A DNA stretch of 13,589 bases from an uncultured Mesorhizobium sp. (GTDB lineage: Bacteria > Pseudomonadota > Alphaproteobacteria > Rhizobiales > Rhizobiaceae). The notes beneath the pieces were generated by a model that saw nothing but the letters and a program-made list of their open reading frames with translations, did not search any database and was not told where the DNA came from. Location of the stretch: contig CATMOC010000037.1 of assembly GCA_950071955.1 (NCBI GenBank), positions 1 to 13,589 of the forward strand, written 5' to 3'. The position numbers and the translations under genes are program-made. Shown in pieces: positions 1 to 6,941 of the stretch; the first letter of the stretch is position 1; each line of letters starts with the position of its first letter.

Positions 1-939
1 ATTGAGTCTGCGGCGGTCGGCGATTCCGCCCCCTGGGATTTCAATCCCCCCGCGGCCTACTGGGACGGCGCCTCGGCCATCATCACCGACATCGCCAACC
101 GTGAAGGCGGCATGGAGAGCCTGAAGGGCAAGAAGATCGGCTACATCTATCTCGACGCGGGCTACGGCAAGGAGCCGATCCCGCTGCTGGAGGACTTCTC
201 GAAGAAATACGGCTTCGAACTCACCCTCTACCCGGTGCCGGGCAAGGAGATGCAGAACCAGTCGTCGCAGTGGCTCAACGTGCGCCGCGACCGTCCCGAC
301 TACATGATCATGTGGGGCTGGGGCGCCATGAACCCGACCGCGGTCAAGGAAGCGGTCAAGATCCGCTATCCGATGGACAAGTTCTACGGCATCTGGTGGT
401 CGGGCGGTAACGACGACGCGGGCGCCGGCGGCGAGGATGCCAAGGGCTACCGCACGATGAACTTCCACGGTGTGGGCAGCGACTATCCGGTCATCCAGGA
501 TATCAAGAAATATGTGGTGGATGCCGGCAAGAGCCAGGTCGATCCGGCGAAGTTCGCCGACAACCTCTACAACCGTGGCGTCTACAACTCGATGCTGATA
601 GCCGAAGGCATCCGGCAGGCGCAGGAACTCACCGGCAAGAAGGTGATCGACGCCGCCGACATGCGCGCCGGCCTCGAAAACCTCAACGTCGACGAGGCAC
701 GCCTGAAGGAGATCGGCATGGAGGGCTTCGCCAAGCCGGTGAAGCTGTCGTGCTCCGACCACTCCGGCCACCACCAGGTCTACGTCGTCGAATGGGATGG
801 CAAGGACTGGCAGAAGGCGGGCGAGTGGTTTTCGCCGATGACCGACGTCGTGCGCCCAATGCTCGAGAAGGCCGCGGAGGAGTACACGACCGCCAACGCG
901 CCATGGCCCAAGCGCGAGGAGAAGTGCCTCTCGAACTGA
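1..939 (+). CDS. ABC transporter periplasmic substrate-binding protein, Liv type (5' partial)
   Basis: The frame is open from the first base, so the gene starts upstream; 312 residues are visible and the signal peptide and first part of lobe 1 are missing. The fold suggested is the type 1 periplasmic binding protein (Leu/Ile/Val-binding, Peripla_BP_6-like). After KGKKIGYIYLD (from about residue 41) comes a GYGKE turn, alternating strand-helix segments and a late YVVEWDGKDW strand, typical of lobe 2 of LivJ/LivK relatives. Two cysteines near the C-terminus (in KLSCSDH and KCLSN) could form a disulfide in the periplasm. It lies 73 bases before a LivF-like ATPase on the same strand, so it is probably the ligand-recognition component of that importer, with permease genes and the other ATPase upstream. 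Transporters of this class import branched-chain amino acids, amides, urea or aromatic acids; the ligand cannot be read from the sequence. Family call is firm, ligand unknown. Confidence 0.85.
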   Translation: MESAAVGDSAPWDFNPPAAYWDGASAIITDIANREGGMESLKGKKIGYIYLDAGYGKEPIPLLEDFSKKYGFELTLYPVPGKEMQNQSSQWLNVRRDRPDYMIMWGWGAMNPTAVKEAVKIRYPMDKFYGIWWSGGNDDAGAGGEDAKGYRTMNFHGVGSDYPVIQDIKKYVVDAGKSQVDPAKFADNLYNRGVYNSMLIAEGIRQAQELTGKKVIDAADMRAGLENLNVDEARLKEIGMEGFAKPVKLSCSDHSGHHQVYVVEWDGKDWQKAGEWFSPMTDVVRPMLEKAAEEYTTANAPWPKREEKCLSN

Positions 940-982
940 CCGTTCGAAGAAGGCCGGCCGGCTCGCCCCCAGGGCGGGCCGG
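931..982 (+). promoter_or_regulatory. Tandem intercistronic hairpins between binding protein and livF
   Basis: Two inverted repeats follow each other. The first is TCGAAC (931-936) with GTTCGA (942-947); its loop carries the TGA stop of the binding protein. The second is an 11-base-pair stem, 958-968 (CCGGCTCGCCC) with 972-982 (GGGCGGGCCGG), with a three-base loop and a single T-G wobble. No T-run follows, so it is not a standard intrinsic terminator. In ABC importer operons such stem-loops after the binding-protein gene protect the upstream mRNA or cause partial termination, giving more binding protein than ATPase. That role is inferred here. Confidence 0.6.
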
Positions 983-1012
983 ACCACATCCCGGAGGAGG
1001 AACGAGGCTCGC

Positions 1013-1861
1013 ATGACGGCTGTCGACATCGATCGGGACGGCAAGACCGAAGCCGCCGCCGACGCCATCCTGGCGGTCAACAACATCGAAGTGATCTACA
1101 ACCACGTCATCCTCGTGCTGAAGGGCGTTTCGCTGACCGTGCAGCGCGGCGGCATCGTCGCCTTGCTGGGCGCCAACGGCGCCGGCAAGACGACGACGCT
1201 GAAGGCGATCTCCAACCTGCTGCGGGCGGAGCGCGGCGAGGTCACCAAGGGCAGCATCCACTTCGAAGGCGAACGCGTGGAGGCGCTGTCGCCGAACGAT
1301 CTCGTGCGGCGCGGCTGCATTCAGGTGATGGAGGGCCGGCATTGCTTCGGTCATCTGACCGTCGAGGAGAACCTGCTGACCGGCGCCTTCACGCGCAAGG
1401 ACGGCGCGGCCGGGATCAAACGGGATCTCGAGATGGTCTACGACTATTTCCCACGGCTCAGGGAACGGCGCGGATCGCAGGCCGGCTACACGTCCGGCGG
1501 CGAGCAGCAGATGACGGCGATCGGCCGGGCGCTCATGTCGCGGCCCAAGATGATCCTGCTCGACGAACCCTCGATGGGGCTCGCCCCGCAACTGGTCGAG
1601 GAGATCTTCGAGATCGTCAAGAAGCTCAACGAGGAGCAGGGGGTGTCCTTCCTGCTGGCCGAACAGAACACCAACATCGCGCTGCGCTACGCGCGCCACG
1701 GCTACATCCTCGAATCGGGCCGCATCGTGCTCGACGGCGAGGCCAGGGCACTGCGCGAGAACGAGGACGTGAAGGAGTTCTACCTCGGCGTCGGCGGCGA
1801 GGGGCGGCGGTCGTTCAAGAACGTCAAGCACTACAAGCGCCGCAAGCGCTGGCTGGCGTGA
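1013..1861 (+). CDS. ABC transporter ATP-binding protein, LivF-like, with extended termini
   Basis: A 282-residue nucleotide-binding subunit expected to sit on the cytoplasmic face of a Liv-type importer and hydrolyse ATP. Walker A is GANGAGKT (53-60), the signature SGGEQQ lies at 161-166, and Walker B ILLDEP at 181-186 with Asp184 and Glu185. The LAEQN switch region has glutamine where other ABC ATPases carry histidine, as is usual in LivF. The ATG has a strong site (GGAGGAGG at 992-999). LivF proteins are usually about 235 residues. The surplus here is an N-terminal stretch of about 20 residues and a basic tail after residue 262 rich in Lys/Arg/Tyr (KHYKRRKRW), which could contact membrane lipid, RNA or a partner. 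Such long LivF versions occur in alphaproteobacterial importers whose ligand is not a simple amino acid (from memory). The last 38 bases overlap the convergent Uma2 gene. Confidence 0.9.
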   Translation: MTAVDIDRDGKTEAAADAILAVNNIEVIYNHVILVLKGVSLTVQRGGIVALLGANGAGKTTTLKAISNLLRAERGEVTKGSIHFEGERVEALSPNDLVRRGCIQVMEGRHCFGHLTVEENLLTGAFTRKDGAAGIKRDLEMVYDYFPRLRERRGSQAGYTSGGEQQMTAIGRALMSRPKMILLDEPSMGLAPQLVEEIFEIVKKLNEEQGVSFLLAEQNTNIALRYARHGYILESGRIVLDGEARALRENEDVKEFYLGVGGEGRRSFKNVKHYKRRKRWLA

Positions 1862-2465
1862 GCGGAGATCGCGGCGGAGCCGTCAGAACTCGCCCGGCTG
1901 CTCGAAAGGTAAGGTCGGCGTAAAGTTCCGAGAGCGGAATATCGGCTTCGATCTCGGGGAGGTCGATCACGGCTTCTAGACCAACGACTTCGGTGTAGTC
2001 CCACTCATCCTCTTGCCGGCGCCACACGGTGACCCGCGCGGCCTCGCTGTCGACGAGCAGGATGACCTTGATCGCAGGATGGCGCTTGTACTCTTCCAGC
2101 TTGTGAAACCGGTCGTATTGCGAGACCGAAGGCGAATGCACTTCGATGACGACGCGGGGATCGGACGCTGACATCGAATGGTCTTCCGGTTTGCCGCACT
2201 CGACCGAGACGTCGGGCCGCCGCGTCCCTCTGGATGTGACGATCGACTGGTCGGAAGTCCGGGGTCGGCAAGGCGTCCCGCGCAACTGATTGCCGAGCGT
2301 GAGGATCGCGTTGACGGTGATCGTGTCGTGCCGGGCGGTCGCGCCGGTCATCGCTTTCGGCAGTAACACCGGCACGCTGTCCACCAGTTCGTAGTTCTTG
2401 TCCTGGCGCTGCTGCCATTCGAAGAACTCCTCGACCGTCATTTTCTTCGGCTGGCGCTCGGCCAT
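1824..2465 (-). CDS. Uma2 family (DUF820) restriction-endonuclease-fold protein
   Basis: A 213-residue protein of the Uma2/DUF820 family, whose fold resembles PD-(D/E)XK nucleases; the natural substrate is unknown. Family landmarks are MTVEEFFEW near the start, YELVD (Glu26), a histidine-containing helix (TARHDTITVN), RRPDV (Asp85), VVIEVHSPS (Glu108) and KLEEY (Lys122), so a plausible Glu/Asp/Glu/Lys active site is present. The usual ELVDG glycine is serine here. A TTG six bases upstream (2471) is open, but ATG at 2465 fits better because GGGA lies about nine bases ahead of it. The last 25 or so residues (from about 189, APPRSPL...) look unstructured and extend into the 3' end of livF, suggesting the stop was moved or the gene was inserted. 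Uma2 genes are common as scattered, multicopy cargo in cyanobacteria and some proteobacteria. No toxin, antitoxin or transposase lies beside it. Confidence 0.82.
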   Translation of the reverse strand: MAERQPKKMTVEEFFEWQQRQDKNYELVDSVPVLLPKAMTGATARHDTITVNAILTLGNQLRGTPCRPRTSDQSIVTSRGTRRPDVSVECGKPEDHSMSASDPRVVIEVHSPSVSQYDRFHKLEEYKRHPAIKVILLVDSEAARVTVWRRQEDEWDYTEVVGLEAVIDLPEIEADIPLSELYADLTFRAAGRVLTAPPRSPLTPASACGACSA

Positions 2466-2562
2466 CGGCAAGGGTCCCGCTGCTTACTCCAGCGTTCATA
2501 GCCGAGAGGCCGGCGGCCATGAAGCGCGGCGGAATGCGTCCATATGCGTCTTGATCGCGGCA

Positions 2563-2591
2563 TTGCCCTCGCATCGGCTTTTCGGTATGTG
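2563..2591 (+). promoter_or_regulatory. Candidate promoter for the coxIV-pnt operon
   Basis: TTGCCC (2563-2568), a 17-base spacer and TATGTG (2586-2591) lie 30 bases ahead of the oxidase subunit IV start, in the 156-base gap between divergent genes. The match to the housekeeping sigma consensus is only partial. It is offered because position and spacing fit. Confidence 0.3.
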
Positions 2592-2621
2592 CGCAACAGG
2601 AATTTTCAACGGGGCATACCG

Positions 2622-2849
2622 ATGGCTGAAGACACGCCGACCGGTCCGGTCGAGATGGGCGCGGACATGGACTACGCGGAACACGACAAGACCTACTCGA
2701 TGTTCCTTTTCATGACCAAGTACGGCATCATCGTCTGTGCCGCGCTGATGATCGCCATGGCGTTCGGGTTCTTCGCGGGCGGCGGCTTCTTCTCGTCCCT
2801 GATCGTGTTTATCCTCGTGGTGGCGCTGGCGTCGTATATACTGCGCTGA
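2622..2849 (+). CDS. aa3-type cytochrome c oxidase subunit IV family protein
   Basis: A 75-residue membrane protein of the bacterial aa3-type oxidase subunit IV family, a small accessory subunit that packs against the core of the haem-copper oxidase in the inner membrane. The N-terminal half is acidic and hydrophilic, ending in the landmark MDYAEHDKTYSMFLFMTKYG. One long hydrophobic stretch follows (about residues 35-73), ending in SYILR; it contains a GGG turn near the middle and may be one long helix or a short hairpin. ATG 2622 is preferred over a longer in-frame ATG at 2544, because the upstream residues are not of this family and the homologous part begins just after 2622. Its ribosome site (GGGG at 2611-2614) is weak. 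It sits 55 bases ahead of pntAA, so cotranscription with transhydrogenase is likely. The core oxidase genes are not in the window. Confidence 0.85.
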   Translation: MAEDTPTGPVEMGADMDYAEHDKTYSMFLFMTKYGIIVCAALMIAMAFGFFAGGGFFSSLIVFILVVALASYILR

Positions 2850-2904
2850 TGCACCGCTCTTCCCGACGAGGGGGAGGAGAGGTTCCAACCGGAGGGAGTA
2901 GACG

Positions 2905-4353
2905 GTGGGACTGACTGTTTTCGTGCCGAACGAATCCGGCGCCGGCGAGCCGCGCGTCGCGGCCTCGCCAGATACCGTAAAGCGCATGGTGGCGCTGGGT
3001 CTCGACGTCGTGGTCGAGACGGGGGCCGGCCGGGATTCCCGCATCACCGACGAGGAATTCTCGAAGGGCGGCGCTGCGATCGGGACATCGTCCGACGCGT
3101 CCAAAGCCGACATCGTCCTGAAGGTGCGCCGGCCCGGCGAGGCCGAGCTCAAGTCCTTCAAGAAGGGCGGCGTCGTCATTGCGACGATGGATCCCTACGG
3201 CCATGAAGCCGCCGTCGCGGCGATGGGCAAGGCGGGCGTCACGGCCTTCGCGATGGAATTCATGCCGCGCATCACCCGCGCGCAGTCGATGGACGTCCTG
3301 TCGAGCCAGGCGAATCTCGCCGGCTACCAGGCGGTCATCGACGCCGCGGCGGCGTATGATCGTGCGTTCCCGATGATGATGACGGCGGCGGGCACGGTTC
3401 CCGCTGCGAAGGTCTTCGTGATGGGCGCTGGCGTCGCTGGCCTGCAGGCGATCGCGACGGCGCGGCGGCTGGGCGCGGTGGTTACCGCAACCGACGTGCG
3501 CGCGGCCGCGGGCGAGCAGGTCGCCTCTCTGGGCGCGAAGTTCATCATGACCGACGCGCTGAAGGACGCCTCGGGCGAGGGTGGCTATGCGCGCGAACTT
3601 ACCGGGGATGAGAAGAAGGCTCAGTCGGCGCTCGTGGCCGACCACATTGCCAAGCAGGACATCGTCATCACCACCGCGCTGATCCCTGGCCGCCCTGCGC
3701 CGAAGCTGGTCACGGCCGACATGGTGAAGTCGATGCGGCCGGGTTCGGTCATCGTCGACCTGGCGGTCGAGCGCGGCGGCAACGTCGAAGGCGCGGTGGG
3801 AGGCAAGGTGGTCACGACGGACAACGACGTGAGGATCATCGGCGATCTCAACGTGCCGGGGCGCATCGCGGCTTCCGCGTCGCTGCTCTACGCCCGTAAC
3901 CTCTACGCCTTCCTCGAGACCCTGATCGACAAGAAGGACAAGTCGCTGGCCGTCAACCGCGACGACGAACTCGTCAAGGCGACCTTGCTCACGCACGGCG
4001 GCGAGGTGGTGCATCCCAATTTTGCCTCGGCCCCGGCAGCGAAGCCTGCCGCTTCCAAGCCTGAAAAGGTCGATGAGCCCGCGGCGCCGGCCGACGACGA
4101 TACACCGGATCCCGACATGCTGAAGGCGGCGACGGGGACGGAACCCGGTCTCGATGCGTCGCCGAAGCCCAAGAGGAAACCGGTGCCCCGCAAGTCCGCG
4201 CCGAAAGCCGCGGCGGCAAAGCCGGCCGCTGCGAAAGCAAAGGCGGCTGCTCCGTTGAAGGGACCTGTCGACAAGCGCTCCGATGGCGCGGCGGTAATGG
4301 AAGATCCGGCGGGCAGCACAGGCGATGCGTCCAAGCCCGAGGGAGGCGTCTGA
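2905..4353 (+). CDS. pntAA: NAD(P) transhydrogenase subunit alpha 1 (PntAA) with long C-terminal tail
   Basis: Domain I, the NAD(H)-binding peripheral subunit of the proton-translocating Re/Si-specific transhydrogenase, which passes hydride between NADH and NADP+. An AlaDH/PNT N-terminal domain (about 1-140) precedes a Rossmann domain with MGAGVAGL (173-180, GxGxxG) and Asp197 at the end of the next strand, the position that favours NAD(H). The RQD loop that meets domain III is present with correct spacing (Arg122, Gln127, Asp130), as is the mobile-loop region GGYAREL. The GTG start has GGAGGGAG six bases upstream. Three-gene enzymes such as that of Rhodospirillum rubrum have an alpha 1 subunit of about 384 residues; this one has 482. 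The excess, from about residue 375, is an Ala/Pro/Lys-rich, probably disordered tail with AAAKP-type repeats. The stop overlaps the pntAB ATG by one base. Confidence 0.96.
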   Translation: MGLTVFVPNESGAGEPRVAASPDTVKRMVALGLDVVVETGAGRDSRITDEEFSKGGAAIGTSSDASKADIVLKVRRPGEAELKSFKKGGVVIATMDPYGHEAAVAAMGKAGVTAFAMEFMPRITRAQSMDVLSSQANLAGYQAVIDAAAAYDRAFPMMMTAAGTVPAAKVFVMGAGVAGLQAIATARRLGAVVTATDVRAAAGEQVASLGAKFIMTDALKDASGEGGYARELTGDEKKAQSALVADHIAKQDIVITTALIPGRPAPKLVTADMVKSMRPGSVIVDLAVERGGNVEGAVGGKVVTTDNDVRIIGDLNVPGRIAASASLLYARNLYAFLETLIDKKDKSLAVNRDDELVKATLLTHGGEVVHPNFASAPAAKPAASKPEKVDEPAAPADDDTPDPDMLKAATGTEPGLDASPKPKRKPVPRKSAPKAAAAKPAAAKAKAAAPLKGPVDKRSDGAAVMEDPAGSTGDASKPEGGV

Positions 4354-4769
4354 TGGAAAAATCGGCTCTCGAACACGCGCTCGACCAGCTCGACCAGGCG
4401 GCGGCTTCGGTGCGCATGGCGCTTGAAGACCAGAACGCGGCGGAGGCGGCGGCGGCGCTCGGCACGAGCGTCACCGGCGGCGCCATCGACCCCTTCGTCT
4501 TCCGGCTCGCGATCTTCGTCCTGGCGATCTTCGTCGGCTACTACGTCGTCTGGTCGGTGACTCCGGCGCTGCACACGCCGCTGATGTCCGTGACCAACGC
4601 CATTTCCTCCGTGATCGTCGTGGGTGCCCTGCTGGCCGTGGGCATTTCGGCTTCGGGGCTGGCGACCGGCTTCGGCTTCATCGCGCTCGTGCTTGCATCG
4701 GTGAACATATTCGGCGGCTTCCTCGTCACCCAGCGCATGCTGGCGATGTACAAGAAGAAAGAGAAGTGA
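4353..4769 (+). CDS. pntAB: NAD(P) transhydrogenase subunit alpha 2 (PntAB)
   Basis: The small membrane subunit carrying the first helices of domain II, which together with PntB forms the proton channel. It has 138 residues. An N-terminal hydrophilic, Ala/Glu-rich helix (1-40) is followed by three hydrophobic segments at about 49-67, 79-98 and 105-126, and a lysine-rich end (MYKKKEK) expected in the cytoplasm. [20 protein letters not shown] and the GFLVTQRML stretch are typical of the family. The ATG shares its A with the stop of pntAA (TGATG), so translation is probably coupled, and GGGAGG at 4341-4346 acts as ribosome site. In Escherichia coli this region is fused to domain I in a single PntA; the split form is usual in alphaproteobacteria. 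PntB follows after 10 bases. Confidence 0.95.
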   Translation: MEKSALEHALDQLDQAAASVRMALEDQNAAEAAAALGTSVTGGAIDPFVFRLAIFVLAIFVGYYVVWSVTPALHTPLMSVTNAISSVIVVGALLAVGISASGLATGFGFIALVLASVNIFGGFLVTQRMLAMYKKKEK

Positions 4770-4779
4770 GCGCCGAACG

Positions 4780-6180
4780 ATGAATGAGAACTTCGCCTCC
4801 TTTCTCTACCTCGTCTCCGGCGTGCTGTTCATCATGGCGCTGCGCGGACTGTCGCACCCCACGACCAGCCGGCAGGGCAACACCTACGGCATGGTGGGCA
4901 TGGGAATTGCCATCCTCACGACGCTGGCGCTGGCCACGCCGAGCTTCGGCGGGTTGCTGCTGATTGTGGTGGGTCTCGCCGTCGGCGGCGGCGCGGGCGC
5001 CTATATCGCGCGCTCGATCCCAATGACCTCCATGCCGCAACTCGTAGCGGCATTCCACAGCCTCGTCGGTCTTGCCGCGGTCATGGTCGCGGCGGCGGCC
5101 ATGTATGCGCCCGAGAGTTTCGGCATCGGCATCATCGGCGACATCCACAGCCAGGCGCTCGTGGAAATGTCGATCGGCGTGGCGATCGGCGCCATCACGT
5201 TCACCGGATCGATCATCGCCTTCCTGAAGCTCGACGGGCGCATGTCCGGCAAGCCGATCATGATCGGGGGCCGGCACGTCATCAACGCCTCGCTGGCGAT
5301 CGCGCTGCTCATTCTCATCGTGATGCTGGTCACCACCGAAAGCACGACCGTGTTCTGGCTCATCGTGCTCGTCTCGCTGGCGCTCGGCGTGCTGATCATC
5401 ATCCCGATCGGCGGCGCCGACATGCCGGTGGTCGTGTCGATGCTCAATTCCTATTCGGGCTGGGCGGCGGCGGGCATCGGGTTCACGCTGGGCAACCTGG
5501 CGCTGATCATCACCGGCGCGCTGGTCGGTTCGTCGGGCGCGATCCTGTCCTACATCATGTGCAAGGGCATGAACCGGAGCTTCATCTCGGTCATCCTGGG
5601 CGGCTTCGGTGGCGAGACGGCGGCGGCTGGCGGCGACGACGGCATCGACCGCACGGTCAAGCAGGGCTCGGCCGACGACGCGGCCTATCTGATGATGAAC
5701 GCCCAGAAGGTCATCATCGTGCCGGGCTACGGCATGGCGGTGGCGCAGGCACAGCACGCGCTGCGCGAGATGGCCGACAAGCTGAAGGCGCATGGCGTCG
5801 AGGTGAAGTACGCGATCCACCCGGTCGCGGGCCGGATGCCGGGGCACATGAACGTGCTGCTCGCGGAGGCGAACGTGCCCTACGACGAGGTCTTCGAACT
5901 CGAGGACATCAACTCGGAGTTCGCGCAGGCCGACGTCGCCTACGTCATCGGCGCCAACGACGTGACGAATCCCTCGGCGCGCGACGACAAGTCGAGCCCG
6001 ATCTACGGCATGCCCATCCTCGACGTCGACAAGGCGCGCACCTGCCTCTTCGTCAAGCGCTCCCTCGGCTCGGGCTATGCCGGCATCGACAACACGCTGT
6101 TCTACAAGGACGGCACCATGATGCTGCTCGGCGACGCCAAGAAGATGACGGAAGAGATCGTCAAGGCGATGGAGCATTGA
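4780..6180 (+). CDS. pntB: NAD(P) transhydrogenase subunit beta (PntB)
   Basis: A full-length 466-residue beta subunit. Residues 1 to about 260 form the remaining membrane helices of domain II; about 290-466 form the NADP(H)-binding domain III facing the cytoplasm. The conserved membrane residues are visible: His93 in FHSLVGL, Asp214 in GGADMPVV and Asn223 in NSYSGWAA, corresponding to E. coli His91, Asp213 and Asn222, which matter for proton translocation and coupling. Domain III carries GYGMAVAQAQ (316-325), RMPGHMNVLLAEA (352-364), GANDVTNP (391-398) and KRSLGSGYAG (426-435), which line the NADP(H) site. The enzyme uses the proton gradient to make NADPH for biosynthesis and redox defence. 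It follows pntAB by 10 bases. No residue appears lost and the protein should be active. Confidence 0.97.
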   Translation: MNENFASFLYLVSGVLFIMALRGLSHPTTSRQGNTYGMVGMGIAILTTLALATPSFGGLLLIVVGLAVGGGAGAYIARSIPMTSMPQLVAAFHSLVGLAAVMVAAAAMYAPESFGIGIIGDIHSQALVEMSIGVAIGAITFTGSIIAFLKLDGRMSGKPIMIGGRHVINASLAIALLILIVMLVTTESTTVFWLIVLVSLALGVLIIIPIGGADMPVVVSMLNSYSGWAAAGIGFTLGNLALIITGALVGSSGAILSYIMCKGMNRSFISVILGGFGGETAAAGGDDGIDRTVKQGSADDAAYLMMNAQKVIIVPGYGMAVAQAQHALREMADKLKAHGVEVKYAIHPVAGRMPGHMNVLLAEANVPYDEVFELEDINSEFAQADVAYVIGANDVTNPSARDDKSSPIYGMPILDVDKARTCLFVKRSLGSGYAGIDNTLFYKDGTMMLLGDAKKMTEEIVKAMEH

Positions 6181-6872
6181 CGGGGCTGCCTGCGGCAGAC
6201 CTGAGTTTTTGGGAGCACGGCGCCGAGATCATCTCCGGCGCCGTTCCGCTTTCGGTGGTGCGGCTCGTCGCTGAGGCCTTTGCCAAGAGCATCGACGGAC
6301 GCGCGGGCGTGCGATCCCTTGAAGCCGACCCCGGAGTGGCCGCGATCCTGGCGCCCGGCGGCCACCTCGGACTGGTCGCGCAGCAATTCTCGGAAGCGCC
6401 AGGCGACTTCATGCGGCCGGTGCGCGTCGTCTTCTTCGACAAGACGCCAGAGGTCAACTGGGCTGTACCGTGGCATCAGGACCGCACGATCGCGGTTGCC
6501 GAGCGATGCGAGGTGGACGGTTTCGCCAGTTGGAACCGTAAAAACGGCGTCGACCATGTCGAGCCGCCGGTTTGGCTGTTGTCCCGCATGATCACCCTTC
6601 GTCTCCATGTCGACGATGCCGGCGCTGAGAACGGCGCGCTGGACATCCTTCCCGGATCGCATCGTCTCGGCCGCGTACCCGCAGCCGACGTGGAGCAAGC
6701 CGTACGGGCGGGCGTTGCGGTGAAATGCATGGCGAAGAGCGGCGACATCCTCGCCATACGGCTGACGACGATCCACAGGTCCGTTCGCTCGGCCCGGCCG
6801 TCCCGGCGGCGCGTGCTGCATGTCGACTACAGTCCCGACGACCTGCCGGCGCCGCTTCGCTGGCGCGGCTGA
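6177..6872 (+). CDS. Phytanoyl-CoA dioxygenase (PhyH) family oxygenase
   Basis: A 231-residue protein resembling non-haem Fe(II)/2-oxoglutarate oxygenases of the PhyH group. The metal-binding facial triad is readable: WHQD gives His100 and Asp102, and His200 in TTIHRSVRS is the distal histidine. Arg211 or Arg212 lies 11-12 residues later, where PhyH proteins hold the 2-oxoglutarate carboxylate. ENGALDILPGSHRLG (from 151) is the family's strand-loop signature and WLLSRMITLRLHVDD precedes it. No in-frame ATG exists near the start; TTG at 6177 overlaps the pntB stop (TTGA), with AAGG ten bases upstream, so the gene is probably translated by coupling to pntB. A later GTG (about 6255) would remove conserved N-terminal sequence. 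The substrate is unknown; family members hydroxylate fatty acyl-CoAs, amino acids, ectoine or small metabolites. No biosynthetic partner is adjacent. Confidence 0.85.
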   Translation: MTGLPAADLSFWEHGAEIISGAVPLSVVRLVAEAFAKSIDGRAGVRSLEADPGVAAILAPGGHLGLVAQQFSEAPGDFMRPVRVVFFDKTPEVNWAVPWHQDRTIAVAERCEVDGFASWNRKNGVDHVEPPVWLLSRMITLRLHVDDAGAENGALDILPGSHRLGRVPAADVEQAVRAGVAVKCMAKSGDILAIRLTTIHRSVRSARPSRRRVLHVDYSPDDLPAPLRWRG

Positions 6873-6882
6873 CCCCGTCAGC
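6868..6882 (+). terminator. Hairpin over the stop codon of the PhyH-like gene (weak terminator candidate)
   Basis: GCTGAC (6868-6873) pairs with GTCAGC (6877-6882) around a CCC loop, and the stem contains the TGA stop. No T-run follows, so efficient intrinsic termination is doubtful. It may mark the 3' end of the coxIV-pnt-phyH transcript together with the promoter that follows at once. Confidence 0.3.
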
Positions 6883-6884
6883 GG

Positions 6885-6913
6885 TTGGACATCGGCGCCC
6901 GCTGGCGTAGGAT
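6885..6913 (+). promoter_or_regulatory. Candidate promoter for the alpha/beta-hydrolase gene
   Basis: TTGGAC (6885-6890), exactly 17 bases, then TAGGAT (6908-6913). This would place the transcription start near 6920, 22 bases before ATG 6942. It argues against the in-frame TTG at 6885 and ATG at 6912 as translation starts, since both would lie in or before the promoter. Confidence 0.5.
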
Positions 6914-6941
6914 GCGGGGGGTTCATGTTAGGGCTCAGTCC

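Noticed and set aside
4726..6177. A 483-codon open frame on the minus strand opposite pntB.
   Set aside because: His/Asp/Arg-rich mirror of the well-conserved pntB sense frame; no family features.
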